Assembly: GCF_003286085.1 (NCBI RefSeq)
Contig: NW_020825470.1
Span: 115,414 to 179,413 of the forward strand
Source: Drosophila persimilis
Taxonomy: Eukaryota > Arthropoda > Insecta > Diptera > Drosophilidae
Direction: 5' to 3'
Length of the DNA stretch: 64,000 nucleotides
Positions 51,796 to 63,086 of the stretch are shown piece by piece (the stretch's first letter is position 1; every line of letters starts with the position of its first letter). A program made the position numbers and the translations under genes. The notes beneath the pieces are model-generated. The model did no database searches and was not told the origin of the DNA. It was given only the letters and a program-made list of their open reading frames with translations.

Positions 51796-53326
51796 TTCAA
51801 AGTCTGTTATAAACTTTCTCCACAGTTGCTACTTGGAGATCCGCATGCAGTGCGTTGTTGCTCACATACCGGGGAGCATTTGACATTGCTCTGAGGGCTT
51901 TGCTTTGGATCGTCTGGAGCTTGGCCATTTGCATGCTTGAAGTCAGTGGCCCCCAGACTGGCATGGCATACTGCCATATTGGGGCAATCAGCTGCTTATA
52001 GAGGAGGACCTTTGGAGGTAGTGGGAGTTTACTGTTTCTGCCGATGATCCAGTCGAGCTTTTGATCCGGGGCCTTGTTTTAGTGCCAATAGCCGCTACAT
52101 GCTTATTGAAATTGAGCTTCGTATCCATATGTATTCCCAGGTATGGCATGGCGGATTTTTTGGCCACGAGTTGCCCGGCTAACCTTGGAGCTGGAGGTGT
52201 GTTGCTGCACAGGTGAGAGAGTGTGTAGAACATGAGCAGTTTTTGCAAGACTGATGGTTATTCCCCATTTCTTAGACCATGATAATGCATCAGCCACGAG
52301 CCGCTCCACATTTTCGTTGGCTTGTTTTGGACTTAGGGCAGATACGAGGTATACTGCGTCATCAGCGTACGTTGCTAGCATTTGGGTTGAGTTTGCGTGT
52401 CTTGGTGGCTGCGGCATGTCGGCAGTGTAAAGATATAGAGCACTGGGCCAAGTACGCTTCCTTGCGGCACTCCAGCGGTTATGTGCTTTAGGCTTGAGGT
52501 GATGTTGTTACAGCAGACGACTTTGAAGCTTCTGTCTGAGAGATAGCTGGTGAGTAGAATGTATAAATTGTCAGGTATTATCGTTTTAACTTTTGCAGAG
52601 AAGACCCTGATGCCAGACTCTTTCAAAAGCTTCCTGGATATCCATGTACACAGCACTGCAATGCCGCTGCGCTTCGTAGGATCTGAGGATAAATTGCGTG
52701 ACTCGTCCGATTTGCTGTTCCGCTGAGTGCTGATTTCTGAAGCCAAATTGATGGTTGGAATAGCCATGGCAAGCTTTCTTCTTCAAAGAGTCGCTTGAGG
52801 ATGAGGTGTTCAAGGATTTTGGAGAAGCCTGTAAGCTGGCTGATGGGTCTATAGGACTCAAGCCTATCACTCGGCTTTCCTGGTTCCTTAACATAGAGAT
52901 TTTTGCGCATTTCCAGGACTTTGGGAAGTGGCCGAACTGCAGAGCCGAGTTGCATATCAACAGGAGATACTCGATGGCGGATGTTGGCAGAGATTTAATG
53001 ACGCGATTGTCGATACTGTCGAGACCGGGTGCCTTTTTCGTTTTGAGCTTCTTAATTTTCGATTTGAGTTCCTGGATGGTCACAGGTCTGATTATTTGAG
53101 CAGCTTCATCTGGACCGTTTTCTTGTAATACTGCGTTAATTTCTTCTCTGTCTTCTAGGGCTGCCGTGATCTTTGGCGTGAAACGTGCTTCCAGGTGCTG
53201 CGCAAAGGCCTCAGCTTTTTCCTCCGTAGTTTTTCACCGTAGCTTGCTGCCCTTCCGCCACGTGCCTTCTGACTGGCAGATTTTGAATGGGCTGTCTCTT
53301 GATTGTGTTGGGGAGCCGCCATAGTT
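51796..53326 (-). pseudogene. Jockey-clade fragment J14: RT, shattered by indels
   Basis: Homologous to J11, including the extra G (near 52196), but further single-base changes at about 52061, 52433, 52593, 52755, 52771 and 52884 break the RT into at least five short frames. The order of motifs is unchanged, and motif A reads QEAFERVWH as in J13. Confidence 0.8.
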
Positions 53327-55126
53327 TGTAACGAATCGTTCTTATCCGTCTGATGCAGCTGGGCTGGCTCAGCGGTCGGTAGGCTCGCTGCAACAATATT
53401 TGTATGTTGCCCCGACGACAAGTAAGAAGGCACGGGTTGGGTCTTGTACTGGTATGCTAATATGCTTTATTGGTATCTTAAGTCTATCTTACGCTATTCC
53501 GACTCCGGTGCTGGTTCTCCTCTTGGTTTTCCTCTGTGGTTCGATGAGCGCGTCGCTCCCTGGGACACCCACGGCGTCGCCAGCGTGGCACCGCCGGCTC
53601 TACTGACTGGGGCTAGCGATTCTTGGCACGTGGCGCCTGACGCGTTCGCTCTCAATCGACTCACTTGGCTTTTCGGCCCGAGGGTGCCTCACTCCTGGTG
53701 GGATGCGCTTCAAGCGTGGCGCCGTTGGTTCAAGGGATTGGGGTCTTTGGCTCTTGGCTGCACGCTCGAGTCCGCCTCTCAATCCTCACACAACGCGTTC
53801 GCTTTCTAAAGTTCTTTTCCCTTCGCTTGGTCTCACTTTCGTGGCTCACTATTCACTTCACTCTTGTTAGCTCCGTTTGCTGACTGTCCTCGTTCCTGGT
53901 CGCGGCCCTCCTCTTATAGGCTCGCTTCTGCGTCGGCGCCGCCGATGCCGCCTGGCGCTAACGGCACTTTCCGCCATGCGGTGCCCGTATTTTTCCATCG
54001 GCGTTCCTTCATTCCCTTGTCGCTCTCCAACGGGACCTGGCTGGTGGCGTGATCTCATGACCATACTTGGTCATGCGCTGGGCCACTGCCGGCCCGATCC
54101 CGTCATCCCGCTGCTCTCTCTCCAGGGGTCCTCCCCTCTCATCTTGGGACCCCGGGAGAGCTCTCCTTGGGAATTCGCCGCCTCCGGATATCCCCGGATA
54201 ACGGCCGTTAGCGCTTAACCTATACTGCCCCCTACGTGTGGGAATACCTTTCCTCACACTTCCCCCTTTCTTTTATTGCGGAAAATCCCGGTTTTCCGCG
54301 TCCCAGGTTTGGGATGTTTCAAAAACCCCGCGCGACGGGCGCGCGCGTGCTGTGTTCTCGACCCGGGTGCCCCCTGGCGCCGTCTTTCGGCCTTGAGCCT
54401 TGCGGCGTTGCCGTATCTCTTCGATGCGCGCGATCGATTCGATTCCCACTTATCGATAGTTCGCATAGGAGCTTCTTTCGCCCCGCCCGATATAGGGTAT
54501 GGTCGCTATTCTGACCTACTCGATATGACACAGCGTTGCCCTTACGCTCCACTCGATAAAGCGTAGGGTCAGTTCCTCTGCTGCAAGGTAAGACCAGGTT
54601 TTTTTTTTTTTTTTGTTTTTTTTTTTTTTAGTTGTTCTTGTTTTCCGTTACTTCTTTTTTCCCATTCCTCTTCTCTACTCTTCTTTTCTCCTCAATACTT
54701 AGCCCGGAATACCTCCTGCCGATCGGTGGACACCAACAGCCGGTACCGGACGCTACCGTCGTTGACCAGACGCTTCACCCTCCTTGCGGTTGGCTTATCC
54801 GCGCGAGAGAGCGCGTGACGACGGCCGGCCACTCCTCGCGGTTGACGGACCGCCACCGTGAGTTGTCCGCCGACCTCGTCTGGGGCCACGATGCCTGGCG
54901 CTGGAGCTCGGGCCGGCGCGCCTCCGCCCGCTCCCCTGGGCACGGACGCCTGTCGGCCCAGCTTCGGTCGCTCGCCCTGGCCGGGTTCCGGCCATAGCCA
55001 AGGACCTCTCTCTCATGGCTCAGGTGAGTGTTGGTCCGCGGCCTCGTCCTTCTTCGCTTCCGCCGTTGCTCTCGCGCCGTCATCCGCTTCGCCGTCGGTC
55101 GCCACCTCGACTTCGGGTGCCGCCGC

Positions 55127-56140
55127 TGGGCCCTCCGCCGTCAGTGATGTTGGCGTGTTCGTCGCCATTGGTGCGCGACGTCCCGTTTGTGGCGATCCGC
55201 CTCCGCTTCTTGCGCCTCCTTTTCAGCCTCCTGCGTAGCCTTCAGCCTCTTTGCCAGCGTCAGGGCGTCCTCCCATACACGCCGTTGCCTCCGCTCCTCC
55301 GTCGCCGCGGCCAGCGCGAACCGCCGGTGCCATTCCGCGAGGCGTCGTGCCTCAGCGGCCGCGTTGTTTTCCGTGATGTCGGCCTGCGTTGTCTGCGGCT
55401 CCTTGACCGCGGTTTCGGTCGGCGTTGGCTGCCGCTCCTCGACCTGTGGGTCTGTCGGTCACTGATCCCCTCGCCGCGCCGTCGACCTCCCCCCTTGTGC
55501 GTGCCGACGACTCCTCTTCCTTGGCCGTACGCGTCGAACGCGTGGACGCCCGCCTCGAGGCCCGCTCCCTGGGCTCCTCCTTCGTTCCGCGTTCTCCGTG
55601 CGCCCCCTCCTTCCTCCCTCAGGCCGCTCCTCGCGCTTGCTGGGGTGGGGCTTCTCGCGCTTGCTGGAACGGGGCTCCTCGCGCTTGCTGGTCCGGGGCT
55701 CCTCGCGCTTGCCGGTGTGGATCTCCTCGCGCTTGCTGGTGCGGGGCTCCTCGCGTCTGCTGGTCCGGTGCTCCTCGCGCTTGGTGTGGGGCTCCTCGCG
55801 TCTGCTGGTCCGGGCTCCTCGCGCTTCGCCTCGCGTGCGCGTTTTCTCCGTGGCGCCGGCTCCCAGCTCACCAATTCCAGATCACTTTCCCTCGGTGTAC
55901 CCCGGCGATACCACCGGGGACACCGTCGGTCCCATGGATCCCGCGGTTGACACTAGCGGTGAGGCCAAAGCTGCAGCTCCGGGGACCTACTCCTGCTCGC
56001 CCTTTGCTCCTCGCGCTCGACCTGGTACGCCTGCCGCCGACTTTGCGTATCACCCATAGCCTGATACCGCGGCGAATCCATTTTCGCTGCTCCGTTATAC
56101 CTTATTAAATGCTGCTGCACCTTACCCTTTTTTCCACGTG
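55127..56140 (-). pseudogene. Charged repeat ORF of copy E, frame broken
   Basis: Counterpart of 25127-26125. Small indels around 55492, 55585, 55812, 55892, 55968, 56068 and 56098 break the frame into short pieces, although the 24-bp repeat array is still clear. Confidence 0.5.
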
Positions 56141-57042
56141 GTCAACTTTTGAAAAGACCTGATCGTGCGCTGCCCCCTCCTTTATAAGAGCGCGTGCCGG
56201 TGCTCACCGTTCCCTGTAACGGTGCCTTACATGGGCCCGTGGGACGGCTCTCTCTTGCCTTCCAGCTGGCTCTCTCGCTCGCTCCCGTTTTGAAAGTTAT
56301 CCGCGCCTCTCGCCGCGTTAACCCTAGAGTGCCCCCTGGTTTTGTTAGCCTTCCTTCGGTTCCCACTTCTTCTTCCTTTTTCTCTTTTTTTTTTATTTGG
56401 CCCTTTCTACTTCCAGGTCTGGCGACGTGTTGTTTGGCTTCGCCTTGAATCTGGTAAGCCTCCCGAGTTCTTGGGTTCCTCATCTCACCTTGCCTTTTCT
56501 TCCAGCCATCCTTGGGTTCCGATCCAGGGTGCTGACCGATCTCCCAGCCCGTGATCAATAGGTCCTCCGACCTTTCGCCCGTGCTGCCAAACATCGGCCC
56601 GCCCCCCGTGGCCAGCTCCGCCCGTCTCTGTCCCGCCATCCCCGACCTTAGCAGCTGGCTTTTTCTTGTAGGTCCAGCTTCATTGGTCCGCCGGCCGCCG
56701 TCTGCTGCTTAGTTTTACTGAACCTTAATTGTAAGAGTATCCTGTATGGCCTTGTCCTGCGTGGCATCCAGTTCGGCCGCCGCTCCTCCCTTGTGAGCGA
56801 TTCCTGTCCTGCGTGACACGCGTGGTTCTTAGTTTTACTGAACCTTAGTTGTAGGAGTATCCTGTACGAACTTGTCCTGCGTGGCATCCAGCTGGGACTC
56901 TCCTTTCTGCCCCTGCCGCTAGTTTCTGTCTTTCGTGCTCGTCCATCCTTCTCCGTATGCCTCGCCCGTTGCCCCTCCTTGTGCGTCGTCTACCCTTCGG
57001 TTCCAGGGCCTGTTTCAGGGGTTCCTTCCCCGGGTTGTGGCT

Positions 57043-59164
57043 TCAGGTCCCTATATGGGCGGTCCGCGTCCGTTTCTCGCTGACCTTCTTTAATTTACAA
57101 ATGACCGGGGACACGAAATCCATTATGGTGTAGGGACCGTCATATTTCGGGGCCAGTTTTGCCGAAAACCCTTCGGCCGCGTTGGATAGATGGTGTTGCT
57201 TGGCCCATACCTTGTCTCCAATCGTGGGTTTCCACGTTCTCCTCCTCAGGTTATAATACCTCGCCTGGTCCTGCGCCGCTCTTTCGAGATTCCGCCTCAC
57301 CAGTTGAAATACCTCTCTCAACTTGGCAGCGTTCTCGTCCGGAGTGAGCGTACCCTGTCCTGTGCCCAGCGCTTCGTCATCGTATAGAGCCTTTGGTAGC
57401 CTCGGCTCTCTCCCTTGGACCACAAACGCCGGCGAGTACCCGGTGGATTCGGACTCCCCTGAATTTACGGCCAGCATTATCTCTGGCCATTTCTCATCCC
57501 AGTTCCTCTGGTTCCCTTCGGTGAACTGAGCTATCATAGTTTTCACTGTCCGGTTAGTTCGCTCCGTCGGGTTCTCCTGCGGCGTGTACGGGGCCGTGAA
57601 CTGATGCCGTACACCCATCTGCTCCAAAAACCTCTTAAAAGCTCTACTGGTGAACTGGACGCCATTATCCGTGATCACCACCTTCGGCACGCCAAACCGG
57701 GACACGATGCGCTCTCGGAACGCTTTTGTTAGTGCTTCCGCCGTGCCCTTTCTCAAGGGGACCAACTCGGTCCATTTCGAGAACCGATCCACCATCACCA
57801 ATAACATGGCATTCCCATGCTTTGACCTGGGCAGAGGGCCCACGAAGTCGGCACACACCGTTGCCCACGGCTCCTCTGGCACTCGTGTCAGCATTTTTCC
57901 GGCCGCCTGCAGTTGACTTGGTTTGTAGCGAATGCAGATTTCACACTTTCTCACGTATGTCCTCACATCTCGATGCATCCCCGGCCAGTAGTACCGGGCG
58001 GCTACTCTGGCCATCGTCCTTCTGCCGCCCGCGTGCCCCGCCTCCGGCGAGTCGTGATTCTCTCTTATGACTCTCTCTTAGATCCTTTGGGACGCATAAC
58101 TTCCATGATGCTATCTCCTCTTCTCCAGCTCGGTGCGGGATGTGCCGGTATATCCGGCCTGCTTCCTCGACGTAATCCGGATATTTCCTCGGTTCCGTCC
58201 TCATCCTCTCTTTAACCTTTTTAATCCATCCGCACTCTGCCTCCGGCTCGTGTCCCTTCTCTGCTTCCTCCTCGGTGGTTCTCAGGCATCGCTCCGCCAA
58301 TGGCTGTCGGGACAGTGCGTCCGCCACTACGTTCAGCTGCCTTTTCCTATATGCCACTTCGAAGTCGTATTGTTGTAGCTCCAGCGCCCACCTGGCGATC
58401 CTCCCTGTTGGGCTCTCGATGCTGTTCAACCATTTCAACGCCATGTGGTCTGTGACCACCTTGAAATGGTATCCTCCAGATAGGGCTTTAGGCCAGACAC
58501 TCCTTTTCAGTCGCCGAATAGTTCTTTTCCGCGCTATTCAGGGTCCTACTGGCGTATGAGATGACCCCTCTCGCCCTTCTCCGTCTCTTGCGTCAGGATC
58601 GCCCCAGTCCGTAGTCGCTGGCGTCCGTCTGGAGCACGAATTCTTTGAGAAATCTGGGCATGCCAACACCGGGTCTGCTGTCAGCCGACTTTTTACGTCC
58701 TCGAACGCTTGTTGCTGCTCCGTTGACCATTCCCACTTGGCCTTCCTTTTCAGCAAAGTGATGAGGGGCTGCACCAACGTGGCGAATCCCTTTACGAAAC
58801 GCCTGTACCAGGAGGCCACGCCCAAGTATTGTCGTAGCTCTTTGACACTCGCTGGCGGCTGCAACTCCTTAATGGCCGCCACTTTCTCGGGATCGGTGCA
58901 GATTCCGTCTCCCGTTACCAAATGCCCCAGGTATCGTAGCTCCTTCCTAAAAAATTGACACTTGTCCACATTTAGGCGCAAGTTTGCGTTCTTCAACCGT
59001 CGAAAAAAATTCTTCGAGGTTGCGCTTTGCTCCTCCTCGGTACGGCCGATGACAATGATATCGTCTTGGTACGCGAACGCGTGCGGCATCATCTCGGGGC
59101 CTATCACCTGGTCCAATGCCCTCTGGAACGTAGCCGAGGCTGAGTGGAGTCCGAATGGCATCAC
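57043..59164 (-). pseudogene. pol: Ulysses-like pol, copy E: RT, RNase H, integrase in pieces
   Basis: Frames 59164-58538 (MPFGLHSASATFQ, YQDD, RNase H start), 58459-57941 (RNase H end, HHCC finger start) and 58014-57043 (integrase core D, D, E and GPY). Breaks match the 22-bp deletion shared with copy C plus extra single-base losses, for example near 58077 and 58473. Confidence 0.8.
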
Positions 59165-59170
59165 CTTCCA

Positions 59171-59822
59171 CTAGAACAGCCCTTTGCCGGGCACCGTGAA
59201 CGCGGTGAACTTTCTACTGCCTTCCTCCAGTGGTATCTGCCAATAACCGTCCTTTAAGTCTAAGCTACTAATGAACCGTGCTTCCCTGAGCTGGTCCAAA
59301 ATATAGTCTATTCTTGGCATGGGGTACGCATCCTTGACGGACTTCGCGTTTATCTGTCTGAAGTCCACGCATAATCTCCACTTTCCCGTCTTCTTTTTGA
59401 CCATCACGATGGGTGAACTGTAAGGACTCTTCGATGGCTCAATACACCCTCTTTCCAGCAGTTCGTCAACCTGTTGGTTGATTTCGGCTTGCATCTTGGG
59501 ATTTTTGGGATAGTAACGCTGCTTGACCGGCTGGGCATCACTCATCGTGATCGTGTGTGTAGCTATGTTCGACACTCCCTTCAGTTCTCGGAACTCTTCC
59601 AACTCCTTTGCCAGGAAGTTTTCAACCGATCCCTCCTCCGCTCGCGTTCCGTCGGATGCGGGCTCGACAGACCCTTCCGTGTTCGCTACCACCGCTACTG
59701 ACAACTTCTCCTCCAACCGCCCCTGGCGGTGGCCTCTCGCAGGGATCACAACCCTGTGTCCCGCACAGGTCACCTCTGCTCCGACCGCGGCGAGGAAATC
59801 CCATCCCCAGGACCAGCTATCG
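59171..59822 (-). pseudogene. pol: Ulysses-like pol, copy E: protease end and RT N-terminus
   Basis: Same segment as in copies A and C, ending at the shared amber stop before WKVMPFG. An extra C near 59806 shifts the start relative to the others. Confidence 0.75.
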
Positions 59823-60480
59823 TGCATCATCTATGTCGTCGCCGTTGTGAAGTTCAGTCTCCAGATGGATTCGCTGTTCTAGGTGAGCTTGAAATCTTCT
59901 GATATTTGCATTTGGTAATTGTATCTTCTTTTTTCCATATTCAGGTCTCAGGAGGAGTTTAATGATTTGCATGTTGTGATCTGAACCTAAGTCATATGAT
60001 GTTTCAATGTGAATTAAATTGTGTCTAATACCCTTATAAACCGCAAAGTCTATAGCAGACGGCATATGTCGTCGATTTGAAGGGAAATGGGTGGGGGATC
60101 CAGTGGCCAGTATGCTTTGGTCGTTTTCCTGGATGCATTTCAGAAGTGCAGCCCGTCTCTACACGATCTTGCACTGCCCCACCATTGGCTTTTGGCGTTC
60201 CAATCCCCAGCTACGATAAATCTGCTACCCAGAGAGTCAATACCTGTTTAAATTGTGTATCAATCCATTCGTGTGCAGGTGGACAATAGATCGCACCAAT
60301 GTTTATTGTTTGATGGTTTTTTATTTTTGCAGCTATGGTGCACAGGATGGAGAGTTCTCTTGTTGGTGAGGGAAATGTGCGGGATGTTGTTTTCTGTTGT
60401 GTGTTCGTCTTGCGAACTAAATTGGTAGTCTCTCTTCATGTCGAACCAATTTCCATCGCCACCTGCATTAGCGAGGGCAG
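59823..60480 (-). pseudogene. Jockey-clade fragment J15: endonuclease, indel-rich
   Basis: Counterpart of J8 and J12 with the empty DINE-1 site. Losses near 59909, 60157, 60240 and 60345-60370 break the frame; the SAIDFAVY and LGSDHN segments are still readable at 60065-59823. Confidence 0.75.
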
Positions 60481-60489
60481 GGAGGCTGA

Positions 60490-60742
60490 CATGAAGAGAG
60501 AACCGTTTTATTTGTTTATACTCTTATAATTAGCATATTTACAAATTGTTTCGCGCCAACTGCTTATCTACATTACATGTAGTTGCAGAAGTGGCTGTAA
60601 ATTGGCAGGGTAACATTTCTTACGGTATTGGCTTACTTGGTATTTATTTTTTTTAGTAGCTATCGATAATTTGGCTAAATGCCAGGGTAACACTAAACTT
60701 ATTGCTACTTTGTTTACATTGTTTTGTTTTTAATTATTTCAG
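60490..60742. other. Conserved inter-unit spacer between J15 and J16
   Basis: The same spacer as 10542-10795 with several single-base losses; TATCGATA is kept. There is no gene. Confidence 0.55.
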
Positions 60743-61299
60743 GTGGAGTATGCAGCCGTGAAGAACATCATTACGCCTATTGGTCTCGTCGTCGGCTGCG
60801 AAGTGGAATCCTTGCGAGTGTCGGCGCTAAACTGTGACTGCAGTCACAGCATCAACAGGGCTGAAGCTGGCCGAGGTCCAGTGCATCGTCATTCTGGATG
60901 TGGATTATCAATTTCTGTGAAGGGGATGTGGCTTCGTATCTGTGGAAGAATAAAAAGGTTTTAGTTTCTTTTCAGCCGCCGCCATCATCTGGATTCTGGA
61001 GCTGCCGCCGTCCATCATCAGGTTCTCTGCTGGGGCCGTCATTTGCCTGCGTAGCAGCTGCATTAGCGCTACTGCGGCTGATTTCCATATTGTGTGTTGC
61101 AAATGGATTGCGCAGCCAGTTCTCGCGTCTGACTTGGAGCAGTATTGTTTGGATGGCTGTCAGGCTTCTGTTGCTGTTTGGATTGTGCTCTTATCATTGC
61201 GGCATACCTTGGCCTGGCCAGCCTTCTTGGACTGTATGGGTGCGTTGCGATCTCACAGGCAAGTAAATTTGTGTGCTGCATTAGCCTTGTTGGCTTGTT

Positions 61300-62000
61300 T
61301 TGGACTTAGGCAGATACGAGGTATACTGCGCCATCAGCGTACGTTGCTAGCATTTGGGTTGAGTTTGCGTTTTGGTGGCTGCGGCATGTCGGCAGTGTAA
61401 AGATTATAGAGCACTGGGCCAAGTACGCTTCCTTGCGGCACTCCAGGGTTATGTGCTTTAGGCTTGAGGTGATGTTACAGCAGACGACTTTGAAGCTTCT
61501 GTCTGAGAGATAGCTGGTGAGTAGAATGTAAATTGTCAGGTATTATCGTTTAACTTTGCAGAGAAGATCTGATGCCAGACTCTATCAAAAGCTTCCTGGA
61601 TATCCATGTACACAGCACTGCAATGCCGCTGCGCTTCGTAGGATCTGAGGATAATTGCGTGACTCGTCCGATTTGCTGTTCCGCTGAGTGCTGACTTCTG
61701 AAGCCAAATTGATGGTTTGGAATAGCCATGGCAAAGCTTTCTTCTTCAAGAGTCGCTTGAGGATGAGGCGTTCAAAGATTTTGGACAAGCCTGTTAGCTG
61801 GCTGATGGTCTATAGGACTCAAGCCTATCACTCGGCTTTCCTGGTTTCCTTAACATAGAGATTTTTGCGCATTTCCAGGACTTTGGGAAGTGGCCGAACT
61901 GCAGAGCCGAGTTGCATATCAACAGCAGTACTCGATGGCGGATGTTGGCAGAGATGACGCGATTGTCGATACTGTCGAGACCGGGTGCCTTTTTCGTCTT
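61300..62000 (-). pseudogene. J16 jockey-clade RT remnants
   Basis: Short frames such as 61788-61585 (fingers region) are all that remain of the RT. Losses occur every 50-100 bp relative to J9. Motif order is the same. Confidence 0.65.
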
Positions 62001-62594
62001 GAGCTTCTTAATTTCCGATTTGAGTTTCCTGGATGGTCACAGGTCTGATTATTTGAGCAGCTTCATCTGGACCGCTTTCTTCTACTACGTTAATTTCTTC
62101 TCTGTCTTTAGGGCTGCCGTGATCTTTGGCATGAAACGTGCTTCCAGGTGCTGCGCAAAGGCCTCAGCTTTCCTACGTAGTTTTGCACCCGGGATCAGCA
62201 GGAGCTTGCTGCCCTTCCGCCAGTGCCTTCTGACTGGCAGATTTGGAATGGGCAGTCTCTTGATTGTGTTGGTGAGCCGCCATAGTTTCTGCATGCTGTA
62301 CCTATCAGTTGGGTCGATGTCGTGTTGCAGTGTTCATTTGTTTGTCTTTTTGTAGCTTGATCCGTTTACGTATTCTGTTAGTCAGCTGATTGATAGTGCG
62401 TGCAATGAGGGGGTTGGAGCACCTATCTTTTTGGTTGATTTTGCAGAGAATTCTTTTGATTGATCGCTTTCAGCGTTTTGCGAGTCAAGATGAAAGTTTT
62501 GCGGTCCGTACACTGTGTGCTGGTTACTTGAGGTTTGCGAAGCCAATTCAGCTGCAATGTAAATGTTTCTTTTCAAGGATAGCCACTGCATCAT

Positions 62595-63065
62595 CTATGT
62601 CGTCGCCGTTGTGAAGTTCAGTCTCCAGATGGATTCGCTGTTCGAGGTGAGCTTGAAATCTTCTGATATTTGCATTTTTTGGTAATAGTATATTTTTTTT
62701 CCATATTCAGGTCTCAGGAGGAGTTTAATGATTTGCATGTTGTGATCTGAACCTAAGTCATATGATGTTTCAATGTGAATTAAATTGTGTCTAATACCCT
62801 TATAAACCGCAAAGTCTATAGCAGACGACATATGTCGTCGATTGAAGGGGTAATGGGTGGGGGATCCAATGGCCAGTATGCTTTGGTCGTTTTCCTGGAT
62901 GCATTTCAGAAGTTCAGCCCCTCTTCTACACGATCTTGGATTGCCCCACCACTGGCTTTTGGCGTTACAATCCCCAGCTACGATAAATCTGCTACCCAGA
63001 GAGTCAAATACCTGTTTAAATTGTGTATCAATCCATTCGTGTGCAGGTGGAATAGATCGCACCAA
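62595..63065 (-). pseudogene. J16 jockey-clade endonuclease fragment
   Basis: A 156-residue frame with HEWIDTQFKQVFDSLGS, VAGDCNAKSQWWG, SSAIDFAVYKG and LGSDHN, closed by a T-count change in the KK run near 62693. It is cut at 63087 by the DINE-1-like insert. Confidence 0.7.
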
Positions 63066-63086
63066 TGTTTATTGTTTGATGTTTTT

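Larger units (their letters stand above)
53327..59822 (-). mobile_element. Ulysses-like retrotransposon, copy E, 5' truncated and indel-rich
   Basis: Same limits and same two deletions as copy C (near 56660 and 58493). Many single-base losses throughout, for example GCCAGCG near 53581, TTAACCTATA near 54220 and ATTGCGG near 54278, plus slightly larger losses near 55870 and 55967. Confidence 0.8.
48166..61130. repeat. 12.97-kb tandem repeat, second unit (approximate limits)
   Basis: Repeats 35200-48165: J13, LTR piece D, J14, Ulysses-like copy E, J15. From about 52,060 onward it carries many single-base indels relative to the first unit. Confidence 0.75.
60743..63086 (-). mobile_element. Jockey-clade LINE fragment J16, indel-rich
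   Basis: J9-type unit: the ~533-bp deletion near 61288, the one-codon loss near 61475, the 5-bp loss near 61955 and the CCGTTTACGTATTC sequence near 62361. Dozens of single-base losses fragment the ORFs. DINE-1-like copy 6 follows at 63087. Confidence 0.75.

Noticed and set aside
56648-56887. A 79-residue frame in copy E with two similar segments (YRILLQLRFSKTK)
   Set aside because: It arises from the pair of direct repeats after the integrase. It is in one frame only because a base is missing in copy E; copies A and C do not keep it.
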